Source of the DNA: Vulcanimicrobiota bacterium
GTDB taxonomy: Bacteria; Vulcanimicrobiota; Xenobia; Xenobiales; JADMJV01
Reading direction: 5' to 3'
Assembly (NCBI GenBank): GCA_023447635.1
Contig: JAEXNA010000096.1
Location: forward strand, 40,843-104,842
Length of the DNA: 64,000 bases
Both the position numbers and the translations under genes were made by a program. The notes beneath the pieces are model-generated. The model ran no database searches. It saw only the letters and a list, made by a program, of their open reading frames with translations, and was not told where the DNA came from. Positions 7,546-17,175 of the stretch are shown here, in pieces; position 1 is the first letter of the stretch; each line of letters starts with the position of its first letter.

Positions 7546-8466
7546 TTATCCGCGCAGAAGCGCCGTCAGTAGAAACCACAGGTTGGCCGGACGTTCCGCC
7601 AGCCGACGCATGAAGTAGGGGTACCAGGACTCGCCGTAAGGCACATACAGTCGAACGTTCCAGCCTTCGGCCAGTAGCTCTTTCTGTCGCTCCTGGCGGA
7701 TACCGTAGAGCATCTGGAATTCGAAGGCGTCCTTGCCCAGGCCCAGACGCCGCACGATCTCGAGAACACCCTGAATCATCTTTTCGTCGTGGGTTGCTAT
7801 GGCGGGGTACTTGCCGTGGCTCAAGAGCTCTTCGGCGGCTCGAAGATAAGCTTCGTCGACCGCGCTTTTCTCCTGAAAGGCTACTTCGGGCGGTTCGTGA
7901 TAGGCGCCCTTGCAGAGGCGTACGGCAACGCCTTCGCGATTGAGTCGGCTGACGTCGTCCACCGTGCGGTAGAGGTAGGACTGCAACACGGTGGCGATAT
8001 GGTCGAACTCCTGATGCAGGTCGAGAACCAGATTCACCGTCGTTTCGGTGTAGCCCGACCCTTCCATGTCGACCCGGACCGTCATACCGGTGTCTCGGGA
8101 CGCTTCGGCGATGCGGCGAAGGTTTTCCCGTGCGACTTCGGGGCTCTCGTCGAGACCTAGCTGGGTGAGCTTGACCGAGAGATTGCTGACCAGGCCTTCC
8201 GACTTCAGGGCGGCCACGGCTCGGAGAACTTCTTCGGTAGCGGCTTCGGCTTCGCCCAGGCCATCAACATTCTCGCCGAGCAAGTCTAGCGAAACGAAAA
8301 AGCCCTCCGCGCGCAGTTGACGGGTTACGATCAGGGCGTCCTCCAGGGTCTCTCCGGCCACGAAACGACGGGCTACTCGGCGGGTCGGAGGGAAGCGAAC
8401 GGCTAGCTGTCGAGCGGCTGAAGAGCCTGAGAGAAAGAGGATAAAACGTCTTAGAAACTTTTCCAC
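7546..8466 (-). CDS. Proline dehydrogenase, monofunctional
   Basis: A 306-residue FAD-dependent enzyme that oxidises proline to pyrroline-5-carboxylate, of the size of Bacillus PutM/FadM rather than the long PutA fusion. Motifs of the (beta/alpha)8 barrel are visible: VRVDMEGSGYTETT, LQSYLYRT, VRLCKGAYHEPPEVA, IATHD, FEFQMLYGIR and the C-terminal YVPYGESWYPYFMRRLAERP arginine pair that binds substrate. The GTG start at 8466 has only a weak AAAG site. No pyrroline-5-carboxylate dehydrogenase is in the window, so the second step must be encoded elsewhere. Confidence 0.94.
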   Translation of the reverse strand: MEKFLRRFILFLSGSSAARQLAVRFPPTRRVARRFVAGETLEDALIVTRQLRAEGFFVSLDLLGENVDGLGEAEAATEEVLRAVAALKSEGLVSNLSVKLTQLGLDESPEVARENLRRIAEASRDTGMTVRVDMEGSGYTETTVNLVLDLHQEFDHIATVLQSYLYRTVDDVSRLNREGVAVRLCKGAYHEPPEVAFQEKSAVDEAYLRAAEELLSHGKYPAIATHDEKMIQGVLEIVRRLGLGKDAFEFQMLYGIRQERQKELLAEGWNVRLYVPYGESWYPYFMRRLAERPANLWFLLTALLRG

Positions 8467-8529
8467 GGAGGCTATCTTTCCGCTCGACCGGGGAAGGTAA
8501 ACCCTCCACCTCCTAACAAGCTACGGCGT

Positions 8530-9117
8530 ATGAAGACACTCGGAAACTCTGCGCGTCATGCCACAGCGCTTGCCCTGCTCCTCGCCTCGGTCACCCTGGT
8601 GGGGTGCAAGACTTCGACCGACTCTCCCACGCCGGTGGCCACCTCGACGGCCTCGACCTCGAGTTCGGCCAGCCCCGTCCCTGAGGTCGAGCTGACTCCC
8701 GGTCGGATCGAGGCGGGCATCGGATTCGATCAGATCAAGATCGGGAGCAGTAAAGACGAGGTGTTCAAGGCGCTGGGTCAGCCTCAAGAAACCGATGCCA
8801 ACGAGTATGTCCCGGGTCAGACTTACGCCTGTTATTACGACAAGGGGATCGAGCTTTCGTTTGCCGAGGATAAACTTGCCGTGATCACTCTGCAGTCGCC
8901 CAACGCCGACCCCAAGTACAAAACTTTTACGGGCGCCACCACGGCCGGCCTGGGCGTCGGTAGTCCAGCCGAAGAGATCGTCAAGGCGCTCGGTGAGCCC
9001 GCCCCCGACTCGCCTCGAGCGCTGCGCTATCCCAAGCTGGGGGTCTGGTTCCGTCTCGACGCCGATCGGGGCGAGGGGGCCAAAGCCCAGTCCGTGCAAC
9101 TTATGAAGCCGGAATAG
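8530..9117 (+). CDS. Lipoprotein with two SmpA/BamE-like repeats
   Basis: A 195-residue protein. A signal peptide ends in the lipobox LVGC (Cys about 26), followed by a Ser/Thr-rich linker (about 28-55). Two related segments follow: IKIGSSKDEVFKALGQPQE (about 73-91) and LGVGSPAEEIVKALGEPAP (about 141-159). This G-x-s-x-x-E-V-x-x-x-L-G-x-P pattern is the one seen in SmpA/OmlA/BamE and related beta-lactamase-inhibitor-like domains. It should be anchored to a membrane on the periplasmic side. The function is unknown; a BamE role is possible but not shown. It is transcribed alone, with a strong terminator behind it. Confidence 0.75.
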   Translation: MKTLGNSARHATALALLLASVTLVGCKTSTDSPTPVATSTASTSSSASPVPEVELTPGRIEAGIGFDQIKIGSSKDEVFKALGQPQETDANEYVPGQTYACYYDKGIELSFAEDKLAVITLQSPNADPKYKTFTGATTAGLGVGSPAEEIVKALGEPAPDSPRALRYPKLGVWFRLDADRGEGAKAQSVQLMKPE

Positions 9118-9125
9118 TCCGCCTC

Positions 9126-9158
9126 GAGGGCCTCGCGAAACACCGCGAGGCCCTCTTT
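9126..9158 (+). terminator. Rho-independent terminator after lipoprotein gene
   Basis: A perfect 12-bp stem, GAGGGCCTCGCG, with a 6-base loop, followed by a short T run. It separates the lipoprotein gene from the reductase gene. Confidence 0.85.
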
Positions 9159-9352
9159 GCGTCATCACCTCGGGCGGAAGCGGGCGCTGCTCCCTCGGAA
9201 CCCGGACGGGCTGTCCCGGTTCGAGGTAGGAAGCCGACCAGGCGACGCTCTTGTCTTCGGTCCGCTGCGCTTGCCGACTGGCTAGCGGGAACTTCGCCGA
9301 AGGGAGAGAAGCCTGTGAGGACTCGAGAAGCGCAATACGTAGGGGGTACGCC

Positions 9353-10723
9353 ATGAGAATCGCTATCGTAGGAGCCGGACCCACCGGGTTCTTTCTGGCC
9401 AAGAGCCTGCTCGACCAGGGCCAGGATCACTGGCGGGTCGACATGTACGAGAAGACGCCCTTCCCTTATGGACTGGTTCGTTTCGGCGTAGCTCCCGACC
9501 ATCCCAAGATCAAGTCGGTCACCCGAGGGTTTGCCAAGACGCTCGAGGACCCCCGATGCCACTTCTGGGGCGGGATCACCGTTGCCGAGCACGGTCGAGA
9601 AGGCAGCGGGCCCTCCGTCGCCGACCTGCTGGAGCATTACGACCGGGTAGCTCTGACGGTAGGAAGCCAGGATGACCGCAAGCTGGGCATCCCCTTTGAA
9701 GACGCCGGCAACAGCTATTCGGCGACCCGTTTCGTGGGTTGGTACAACGGGCACCCCGAGGACCAGAAGCTAGAGCCCGATCTCGGCGTACGGCACGCGA
9801 CGGTCGTGGGCGCGGGCAACGTCGCGATCGACATCGTGCGGCTGCTGATTTCACCACGCGGCCGCCTGGCCTCGACGGATATCTCGGACTCCGCGCTCCA
9901 AGCGCTGGACGGCTCGGGAGTCGCTGAAGTCGATGTCCTGGTTCGTCGAGGCCCCTGGGACGTAGCGTTCACCAACCCCGAAGTCAAAGAATTGCTCGAT
10001 TTCACGGACGTCCAGTACACCTTCGATCCTCCGCTGGCCGACTTTTCGGAGCAGCCGGCGTACGCTGACCGGCGGGCGATTTCGAATATGGAGATCTTCC
10101 GCGAGTTGGAAAGCCGTCGGGTCGTGGAGCCACGTCGCACGGTCAACTTTCGCTTCCTGGTCTCGCCCCGCGAATTGCGGATCGATGACCAGGGAAAGGT
10201 CACGGCGGTCGAGGTGGGACACAACAAACTCGAGAGCGATGGAAGCGCGTCCTGGGTCTCCGACACGGGCAAGGCTTCGGTGCTTCCCAGCGGACTGTTC
10301 TTGCGCTCCGTAGGCTATCTGGGCCGACCGCTGACGGGCGTCGGCTACTGCACCCGAAAGGGCGTGGTTCCGGCCGACCCTCAGGGACGGGTGATGGGGG
10401 AGAGCGGGCAGCACGTGCCTGGCCTGTACGTCAGCGGATGGATGCGCCGCGGCCCCAGTGGGGTGATCGGAACGAACAAAAAGGACGCTAGCGTCGTCGC
10501 CGAGGCCATGCTGGCCGAGGTTCGAGGAGGGGTCAGCGACAGCGAGGCCTTCCAATCCTGGCTCAACAGCGCCACGACGGGCGCGAGCGTGACGAAGTCC
10601 GACTGGAGCTACCTCGATGCCCGGGAGATCGAGTTAGGGCAACCCGGGGGACGTCCACGCAAGAAGTTCCTGTCCGCTGCCGAGGTCGTCGAGGAACTGG
10701 CGGCGCGTCAGGCTCGCGTCTGA
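9353..10723 (+). CDS. FprA-like ferredoxin/adrenodoxin-type NADP reductase
   Basis: A 456-residue flavoprotein of the adrenodoxin reductase/FprA family. It begins with an FAD Rossmann motif (RIAIVGAGPTGFFLAKSLL), then the family marker YGLVRFGVAPDHPKIKSV, an NADP-binding motif (VVGAGNVAIDIVRLL) and the C-terminal YVSGWMRRGPSGVIGTNK. It should move electrons between NADPH and a ferredoxin. The start at 9353 is chosen because AGGGGG lies six bases upstream and the Rossmann strand begins at residue 2. No ferredoxin or P450 gene is near, so the partner is unknown. Confidence 0.92.
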   Translation: MRIAIVGAGPTGFFLAKSLLDQGQDHWRVDMYEKTPFPYGLVRFGVAPDHPKIKSVTRGFAKTLEDPRCHFWGGITVAEHGREGSGPSVADLLEHYDRVALTVGSQDDRKLGIPFEDAGNSYSATRFVGWYNGHPEDQKLEPDLGVRHATVVGAGNVAIDIVRLLISPRGRLASTDISDSALQALDGSGVAEVDVLVRRGPWDVAFTNPEVKELLDFTDVQYTFDPPLADFSEQPAYADRRAISNMEIFRELESRRVVEPRRTVNFRFLVSPRELRIDDQGKVTAVEVGHNKLESDGSASWVSDTGKASVLPSGLFLRSVGYLGRPLTGVGYCTRKGVVPADPQGRVMGESGQHVPGLYVSGWMRRGPSGVIGTNKKDASVVAEAMLAEVRGGVSDSEAFQSWLNSATTGASVTKSDWSYLDAREIELGQPGGRPRKKFLSAAEVVEELAARQARV

Positions 10724-10965
10724 TGAGTCGACGGCAAAGGGTCGTGGGATAGTTTTCGGATAAAGCTTTGGCGGGCCGGTAGTTGGAATGCGGAGACTCG
10801 TGGGGGGTTCTGTTCTTCTATCGCGTGGCTCATCTGGCCAGGTCCACCATGGCGTTGGGCGGCTGGTCGTTCCTGTTGTCCCCGTTTTTTGCCCTGAAAA
10901 GTCCTGGTCAAGCTGGTCTCTGAGGCGAGAGGCCCGACCGCCTTTAGCGTAGAACGGCTCGGCCC

Positions 10966-13623
10966 ATGCGTCCCAGATTGGTAACAAAGTTCGGCGGCAC
11001 GTCGCTCGCCACCCGCGAAGCCTGGCTTCAGACTCTCTCCGTGATCGAGAGCCGCAAGGATAAGAATCCGCTGGTGGTGGTTTCTGCCGTTGGCTCGGTC
11101 CCCGGTCGCCATAAGGTCACCGACCTGCTGCTGGAGATGCTGGAGGCTGACGACCCGGAATCGGCTCTGGGTAAGCTTGAAGAGCTGCACCGCGACCTGC
11201 TGACCTCGCTCGAGGCGCCCGTCACCCTGCTCGACGAGCACTTCGCTCAACTTCGGGGTTCGCTGGCGACCTGCGGCAAACCCGCCAGCGAAGAAGAGAA
11301 AGACCGGGTCGTTCGTTTCGGAGAGATCTTTTCTGCTGTGATCATGAGTCATATGCTCAACGAGCGGGGCTGGAAGACCACCGTAGGATGGCCCGAGGCG
11401 CTAGGTATGATCACGACCGAGCGGTTCGGCGACGCCGACCTGCTCGAAGAGTCGCTCGAGAAGATGGCAGCCGCCGTGATCAGCAGCTCTTCATCATCGT
11501 CCTTCGTAGTGCCCGGATTTATCGGCATCACCGAAGACGGGCGTCCGACCACCCTGGGCCGCGGCGGCTCCGACTATACGGCAGCGGCGCTGGGAGCAGC
11601 GCTGAAGCGGGACGTCGAGATCTGGTCCGACGTGGACGGGGTAGCTGCGGCCAACCCGAACCTGTTCAACGCGACTCAGCGCAAAGAGGGCCACCCGCGC
11701 ACCATCGAGCGCCTCTCTCATGAAGAGGCTTACCAGATGGCGGCTTTCGGCTCTCGCGTCCTCTACCAGAAGTGCCTCTCGGCGGCGCGATTGGCCGCCC
11801 GCAAGGGGCGCCATCTGCGTATGATTTTGGGTAATACCTTCAATCCGGACGGCCCTCGAACCATCGTGGAAAGCCATAAGGGCGAGAGCGGCCGCGCCAA
11901 GGGCGTCACCGCGCTGGAGAAGGTTCAGCTTCTGACCGTCTACCTGGCCCGTGACGAGGACTACCGGGAACTGTACGAAGAGGTCTACAAGGTCGCCTCG
12001 AGCGATCTGCTGATGGCCAGCTACTCGACCGGGCGGGCTTCCTTTGTCTTCTCTAAACTGACCGACGAGGTCGAAGCGTTAGAGCGCCGCTTCCGCGAAG
12101 CCCACCTGTCTCGGGATCAGGTGCTGATCAAGGTCGTGGGCGACGGGCTGGCCGCTGATCACCATCAGTTAGCCAAGATCCACCAGGCTATCGCTTCCCT
12201 CGATAACCCCGAGAAGTACAAGGCGCCCCTGGTTCATAAGAGCCCTCAGCTGCTGACTTCGGCCTCGTTCGAGGTCGTCGCGCTGAAACGTGGGGCCCAT
12301 GCTTTGATCCGTCGCCTCTACCGCGACCTGTTCCGTAGCGATGAAGTCCAGGTAGCGCTGTGCGGCGTCGGCACGGTGGGTGGGGGAGTCCTCGACTACG
12401 CGGACAAGCTGTTCTCTCAGAACAAGACCGGAGTGAAGCTGAACTTCCCCCTGGCTCTGGTCCGGGACTCGAGCAAGAAGCGCGACAACTTCCACGGGCA
12501 GTACGTCAAAGAGTATGAAGACATCCTCAAGGACGAACGGATCGACGTGGTCGCCGAACTGATGGGCGGCCTGGAGCCGGCTCGCTCCTTCGTGCTGGCC
12601 GCTCTCGAGGCGGGCAAGGATGTCGTCACGGCCAATAAGGCGTTGCTCGCCGAACACGGCGCCGAGATTCTGGATACGGCCCGTCGTCACCGCCGCAACA
12701 TCGGTTTCGAGGCTGCCGTCTGCGGCGAGATCCCGATTATCGAGACCGTACGTAACCTGCCCTCGGACGCCGACGTTCAGGGCTTTGTCGGGATCTTCAA
12801 CGGGACATCGAACTATATCATCTCTCGAATGATCGAAGGCCAGGATTACGGCGAGGCGCTCAGAGCGGCCCAGATCGCTGGCTTCGCCGAAGCCGATCCG
12901 GCGCTGGACGTCAACGGTTCGGATGCGACCCAGAAGCTTGCCATCCTTAGCTCTATGGTGTTCCACACTCCGGTTCAGTGGCGCACGATTTGGCGCCGCG
13001 GGATCGAGGAGCTGGAAGGCGGCGATGTCGCTCAGTTCCGCCTCTCCGGTCTGGTCGTGCGCCCCCTGGCTTCGGCTCGCCGCACCCCCGGCGGACTCGA
13101 GCTCTGGGCAGGCCCAGCGCTGCTGGATCAGCATCACCGACTGGCCCCGGTAGAAGGGGAGTCGAGCGGCGTGGCGCTGCAGCTTTTCGGCCGCGACGAG
13201 CCGTTCGCCATGATCGGTAAGGGGGCGGGAGGGATCCCTACCGCTCGTTCGGTCGTCCGCGACCTGTACGAACTGGCTCGCAAGGCTCGCCACCGCGTGG
13301 TCGAGGTTCCCACCTATCATCAGGGCGAGCCGCTGGAGACGATGCCGATGGACTCCTACACCTACCGATGGTGGATCCGCTTCAAAGTCGAGGATGTTCC
13401 CGGCGTCTTCGGCCGCCTGGCTGGAGTCCTGGGCGAGCATGACATCAGTATTCGCGAGGCGTTCCAGCGTAGCGAAAGCCAGGCGGTCGTCGAGGGCGAT
13501 CGCCCGCTGGTGAGGGTGCATCTGCTAACCGAGGCCGTGGCCTGGGGTCGGCTCTCAGCCGCGCTCGCCAGCCTGGACGGCTACGCGCCGATCGTGACCA
13601 AGATCGCGCTTCCCATTCTTTAA
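10966..13623 (+). CDS. thrA: Aspartate kinase - homoserine dehydrogenase fusion with C-terminal ACT
   Basis: An 885-residue bifunctional enzyme for the first and third steps of the aspartate pathway toward threonine and methionine. Residues 1-300 are the kinase (KFGGTS at 8-13, GRGGSDYTAAALG, SDVDGVAAANP). About 310-440 are ACT-type regulatory segments. About 460-790 are homoserine dehydrogenase (CGVGTVGGGV; KDVVTANKALLAEHG with the catalytic Lys; GFAEADPALDVNGSDA). About 800-885 are an extra ACT domain (VEDVPGVFGRLAGVLGEHD), as in Gram-positive Hom. E. coli ThrA has no such C-terminal ACT, so this fusion may have arisen separately. A seven-serine run lies near residue 175. It ends 12 bases before ftsY. 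Confidence 0.94.
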   Translation: MRPRLVTKFGGTSLATREAWLQTLSVIESRKDKNPLVVVSAVGSVPGRHKVTDLLLEMLEADDPESALGKLEELHRDLLTSLEAPVTLLDEHFAQLRGSLATCGKPASEEEKDRVVRFGEIFSAVIMSHMLNERGWKTTVGWPEALGMITTERFGDADLLEESLEKMAAAVISSSSSSSFVVPGFIGITEDGRPTTLGRGGSDYTAAALGAALKRDVEIWSDVDGVAAANPNLFNATQRKEGHPRTIERLSHEEAYQMAAFGSRVLYQKCLSAARLAARKGRHLRMILGNTFNPDGPRTIVESHKGESGRAKGVTALEKVQLLTVYLARDEDYRELYEEVYKVASSDLLMASYSTGRASFVFSKLTDEVEALERRFREAHLSRDQVLIKVVGDGLAADHHQLAKIHQAIASLDNPEKYKAPLVHKSPQLLTSASFEVVALKRGAHALIRRLYRDLFRSDEVQVALCGVGTVGGGVLDYADKLFSQNKTGVKLNFPLALVRDSSKKRDNFHGQYVKEYEDILKDERIDVVAELMGGLEPARSFVLAALEAGKDVVTANKALLAEHGAEILDTARRHRRNIGFEAAVCGEIPIIETVRNLPSDADVQGFVGIFNGTSNYIISRMIEGQDYGEALRAAQIAGFAEADPALDVNGSDATQKLAILSSMVFHTPVQWRTIWRRGIEELEGGDVAQFRLSGLVVRPLASARRTPGGLELWAGPALLDQHHRLAPVEGESSGVALQLFGRDEPFAMIGKGAGGIPTARSVVRDLYELARKARHRVVEVPTYHQGEPLETMPMDSYTYRWWIRFKVEDVPGVFGRLAGVLGEHDISIREAFQRSESQAVVEGDRPLVRVHLLTEAVAWGRLSAALASLDGYAPIVTKIALPIL

Positions 13624-13635
13624 AGGAGACCCGCT

Positions 13636-14856
13636 TTGGCGTTCAACTGGTTCAGCAAAAAAGGCAAGGACGAGGAGGCTTCGTCCGAGGCTCCTACTTC
13701 GGCCGAAGAGCTCGCGGGCGAAGACACTTCCCCCGAATCCGAGGCCCCGGCCGAAAGGGCCGTGCCGGAATCTGTCGAGGTTCCGGAGGAGGATGAGCCC
13801 TCGTCGGCCTCCGTCGCGGAGGGGGAGGAGGGCCCCGATACCGACTCGGGAGGCGACAAGAAGGGGTTCTTCCGGGGCGCCTGGGAAGCCACCAAGAAGC
13901 TAGCCTTGACTCCGGTCGACCCGTTCTTCGAGAACATGGTGGCCGGACTCGAGCGAACTCGAAAGTCGCTGCTCGGTCAGCTGTCGTCGGTCTTCCGGCT
14001 GCACAAGAAGATCGACGAAGACTTTTGGGACGAGCTGGAAGACACTCTGATCACGTCCGACGTGGGTACGGAAGCGACCGACCGGATCATGAAAGACCTG
14101 GCGGCCTATGCCAAGGAGCACAATCTCTCGAAGCCGCCGGAGCTGACCGGGCGCCTGCGCGAAGTGATCACCGAAATCTTGCTCACCGATGAGGAGAGCC
14201 GGGTCTTGAACATCGAACCTGGTCGGGTCAACGTGATCCTCATGATCGGTGTGAACGGCGCCGGTAAGACCACCTCGACGGCCAAGTTGACCCAGTACTT
14301 CCGAGCTCAGGGCCTCAACGTGTTGTTGGCGGCCGCCGACACCTTCCGTGCGGCGGCTATCGAGCAGCTCGACACCTGGGCTAAACGCCTCGACGTTCCG
14401 ATTATCAAGCATAAAGAGGGGGCCGACCCCGCGGCGGTTGTGTTCGACGCTTGTTCGGCCGCCAAAGCGCGGGGCGTCGATATCCTGATCATCGACACCG
14501 CTGGTCGGTTGCAGAACAAGAGCAACCTGATGAAGGAGCTCGAGAAGATCCATCGAGTGATCGACCGCGAGATCCCCGAGGCGCCTCACGAGGTGATCCT
14601 GGTGCTCGACGCCACCACCGGCCAGAACGCCCTGTCTCAGGCCCGTCAGTTCTCGGCCGTCACTCCGATCACCGGACTGGTGATGTGTAAGCTCGACGGC
14701 TCGGCCCGAGGCGGTATCATGGTCGCGGTCGCGCAGGAGTTTGGCATCCCGGTCAAGTTCATTGGGGTAGGCGAGGCTGTGGACGATTTGCGCCCCTTCT
14801 CGCCGCGGCTCTTTATCGACGCCCTGTTCGGCGTGAGCCCGGGACCGAACGAGTGA
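13636..14856 (+). CDS. ftsY: Signal recognition particle receptor FtsY
   Basis: A 406-residue SRP GTPase that docks ribosome-SRP complexes at the membrane. An acidic N-terminal A-domain (about 8-75) is followed by a four-helix N domain and the G domain: GVNGAGKTTSTAKL (P-loop), DTFRAAAIEQL, DTAGRLQ, CKLDGSARGG and FIGVGEAVDDLRPF. The start is TTG at 13636, supported by AAAGGAG about six bases upstream. It overlaps the next gene by four bases (GTGA), so the PAP2 protein is co-translated. Confidence 0.96.
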   Translation: MAFNWFSKKGKDEEASSEAPTSAEELAGEDTSPESEAPAERAVPESVEVPEEDEPSSASVAEGEEGPDTDSGGDKKGFFRGAWEATKKLALTPVDPFFENMVAGLERTRKSLLGQLSSVFRLHKKIDEDFWDELEDTLITSDVGTEATDRIMKDLAAYAKEHNLSKPPELTGRLREVITEILLTDEESRVLNIEPGRVNVILMIGVNGAGKTTSTAKLTQYFRAQGLNVLLAAADTFRAAAIEQLDTWAKRLDVPIIKHKEGADPAAVVFDACSAAKARGVDILIIDTAGRLQNKSNLMKELEKIHRVIDREIPEAPHEVILVLDATTGQNALSQARQFSAVTPITGLVMCKLDGSARGGIMVAVAQEFGIPVKFIGVGEAVDDLRPFSPRLFIDALFGVSPGPNE

Positions 14857-16181
14857 CCTCGGTGTCGAGTGCACCGAAAAAAGCCGGTCCGGTGAAGCTT
14901 TCCAAGCTGGAGCAGGACATCATCTTCCACTCAAACTGGATCCTCGCTCTTTTCGTCGTTCTCACACTTATCTCCACTCTGTACACCGGGCAGAATAGCC
15001 TGCCGGATTTTTCTGACCTGCATCGCATGGTCGGGCTGCAATCCATGAATGCGGCTGGCTTTGCGGGCGTGTTCGCGCTTTTCCTGGCCTCTCGACCAAC
15101 TCGAGACGAGACTGGCTTCGTCATGCTCCTGGCGCTGGTCTTCGAGATTCTGTACCTGCAGAATCTGCCCGCCGAGATGTCCTGGAGCGCTCGATTGCTG
15201 GTCAGCGGCGGTGGTCTGTTCGTCGCTAGCATGATGGGCTTGGCGTACCGTTCTTTCGCGGCGGCTTACCAGCAAGACCGTTGGAGGGCTCGAGCCATGA
15301 TTCGGTTGGCCCTCGTGATCGTTTTCTATCCCCGTTTCGCCAGCCTGATTTTTTACGGATTGAATCTGCTCACCCCTCTGGCGTACGACAGCCACGGACT
15401 GCTGGTGGAAGGAAGTCTGGGCTTCGTTCCCTCCCTCGAGATGGCGACCTGGCTCGCGGTGCGAACCGGGGCGGAGGATTTCGCCAACGGCGTCTACTCT
15501 CGTTTGCCCCTTTTCATGGGCATTGCCTTCTATCTATCGCTGCGCTACCAACGCTGCTCTTACGCCAACATCTACTTCGGCTTCCTGGTCGCCGGGCTGC
15601 TCGGGTACGTGTTCTACCCTATGTTGCCGATGGTTGGAATCGACGACTTTCTGGGCATACCGCCGTGGCCGTACGGCCCGGTTCCCAGCGATTTCGCCAT
15701 CAAGCCCGTGGCGGCTCCCACCAACCTTCCGAGAACTTGCTACCCCTCGCTGCATGGAGGTTGGATTTTGATGATCTATTTTTCGGTCTATCGGATCTCT
15801 CGATGGGTGAACGCCGCTTTCCTATTTCTGGTGGTCTGGACCCTCGCGGCGACTATGGCTCCCGTGGTGGGGCACTATATGATCGACCTTCTTCCTTCGT
15901 TTCCGTTCGCTCTCGGCTGCATGTCGCTCGTCACGGTGGGCACGCCTCATAACCGGAACATTCGTCTGCGATGCGCGGCCTTCGGCTTCGGCTCCACGGC
16001 CGTGATGGCACTGACGATCCGCTGGTTTCCTGTCTTTCTGGCGAATCATCCGCTGCTCTTCTGGGGAGCAAGTGGAGGGGTGGTGGTGGCCTCCCTGTGG
16101 GCGGAACGCCGCCTGGGAAATCAGACCATCGCCGAACTTGCGGAACTCGAAGTTCAAGGTGAGGGCGAAGCGACTTCCTGA
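14853..16181 (+). CDS. PAP2-family phosphatase/phosphotransferase, polytopic
   Basis: A 442-residue multi-pass membrane protein with some ten hydrophobic segments. In the C-terminal half it has the conserved residues of the PAP2/inositol-phosphotransferase (Aur1/Ipt1) fold: PRTCYPSLHGGW (motif 2, with PSLH) and VVGHYMIDLLPS (motif 3, H-x3-D). The preceding FYPMLPMVG fits the group that includes Aur1-like enzymes. It could dephosphorylate a lipid phosphate or transfer a phospho-head group in the cell envelope. The substrate is unknown. The GTG start overlaps the ftsY stop. Confidence 0.78.
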   Translation: MTSVSSAPKKAGPVKLSKLEQDIIFHSNWILALFVVLTLISTLYTGQNSLPDFSDLHRMVGLQSMNAAGFAGVFALFLASRPTRDETGFVMLLALVFEILYLQNLPAEMSWSARLLVSGGGLFVASMMGLAYRSFAAAYQQDRWRARAMIRLALVIVFYPRFASLIFYGLNLLTPLAYDSHGLLVEGSLGFVPSLEMATWLAVRTGAEDFANGVYSRLPLFMGIAFYLSLRYQRCSYANIYFGFLVAGLLGYVFYPMLPMVGIDDFLGIPPWPYGPVPSDFAIKPVAAPTNLPRTCYPSLHGGWILMIYFSVYRISRWVNAAFLFLVVWTLAATMAPVVGHYMIDLLPSFPFALGCMSLVTVGTPHNRNIRLRCAAFGFGSTAVMALTIRWFPVFLANHPLLFWGASGGVVVASLWAERRLGNQTIAELAELEVQGEGEATS

Positions 16182-16188
16182 CAGTCCA

Positions 16189-17091
16189 CTAGGGCTGCTG
16201 GTTCGGATCCCGTTCCCTACGAAGAGCGCTGGCAGATTCGCCATCTCGCAGCCGTGGCGAAACAGGGAGCGGCGTGTCCACAGCTTCGGCGAGTTCTGAC
16301 ACGGTGACGAAGCGAAACCCTTTGGCCCGCATGGTCTCGATATAGACCGGCAGGGCCCGAACCAGGGGCAGGTTGCCGGTATGCAACAGGACGACCCCCT
16401 CCCGGCTACGGCCCCGGAAGCTGCCCTTGAGCAGGTCTTCCGAGGAGCGTACCCACCAGTCGCCGGGGTTGACGGTCCAATTGACCGTGGTGTAACCCAG
16501 CGCTTTGACCCGAGCGATCCCTTCCGGGGTCAGAGAGCCGCCAGCGGGTCGGAAGAGATGGGTTCGCACGCCGCAGACTTCGGCCATCGCGTCTTCGGTC
16601 TTGAGAAGTTCTTGCTCGAGTTCGCCTTCGCCAAGTTCCCCTTCGCGGCGGTGGCTGTAGGTGTGGTTGGCCAGTTCATGACCGTCGTCGGCGATCCGTT
16701 TGGCCAGTTCCGGGAACTCCTGGATCCGTCTCCCTACCAGGAAGAAGGTCGCTTTGACCTGGTGCTCCTTGAGGGTGGCCAGGAGCACGGACGTGTGCAG
16801 CGGATAGGGACCGTCGTCAAAGGTCAAAGCGATCAGGGGGCGTCGACTGGACTCGGGGCCGTAGTCGCCTGGCCAGAGCGCGTGAACGGGGGCCGTGGCG
16901 GCGGCTTCCAGGCGGGTGCGTAGCGCTGAGCGGTCTGGTCGATCCCAAACGGGGATGTTGTCGTGATAGGCCCGGACGAGAGCCCGATACCCCCCGAGTC
17001 CGAAGAAGAGGCCGGCGCCAAGGAGGCCTAGCCCGGCTCCAAGGAGTCGGCGACGTCGGGCCGGGGCGGATGGAGGGGTTTCAGGGGCCAT
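16189..17091 (-). CDS. Polysaccharide deacetylase (NodB fold), membrane-anchored
   Basis: A 300-residue protein with an N-terminal signal anchor (about 16-36) and a NodB domain. All five motifs are visible: ALTFDDGP (catalytic base and metal Asp), ANHTYSH (metal His pair), RPAGG (motif 3, normally RxPYG), NWTVNPGDW (motif 4) and LLHTG (motif 5 His). It probably deacetylates N-acetylated sugars of peptidoglycan or an exopolysaccharide outside the cytoplasmic membrane. Its 3' end faces the PAP2 gene with only seven bases between, so the two are convergent. Confidence 0.9.
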   Translation of the reverse strand: MAPETPPSAPARRRRLLGAGLGLLGAGLFFGLGGYRALVRAYHDNIPVWDRPDRSALRTRLEAAATAPVHALWPGDYGPESSRRPLIALTFDDGPYPLHTSVLLATLKEHQVKATFFLVGRRIQEFPELAKRIADDGHELANHTYSHRREGELGEGELEQELLKTEDAMAEVCGVRTHLFRPAGGSLTPEGIARVKALGYTTVNWTVNPGDWWVRSSEDLLKGSFRGRSREGVVLLHTGNLPLVRALPVYIETMRAKGFRFVTVSELAEAVDTPLPVSPRLRDGESASALRRERDPNQQP

Positions 17092-17175
17092 AAACGGTGA
17101 GGTTGTGCTTGAAGAAGGCTCTATCTTCCTGCTGGCGAAAGCCCAAGGCAGAGAGGAACGATGAGGATTGGATGC

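Noticed and set aside
10724..10965. A threonine/lysine leader or riboswitch before thrA
   Set aside because: I see no leader peptide rich in Thr/Ile, no lysine-riboswitch core and no clear terminator/antiterminator pair in these 242 bases.
12169..13521. A 450-codon minus-strand frame inside thrA
   Set aside because: It lies wholly over the conserved homoserine dehydrogenase and has no domain or ribosome site.
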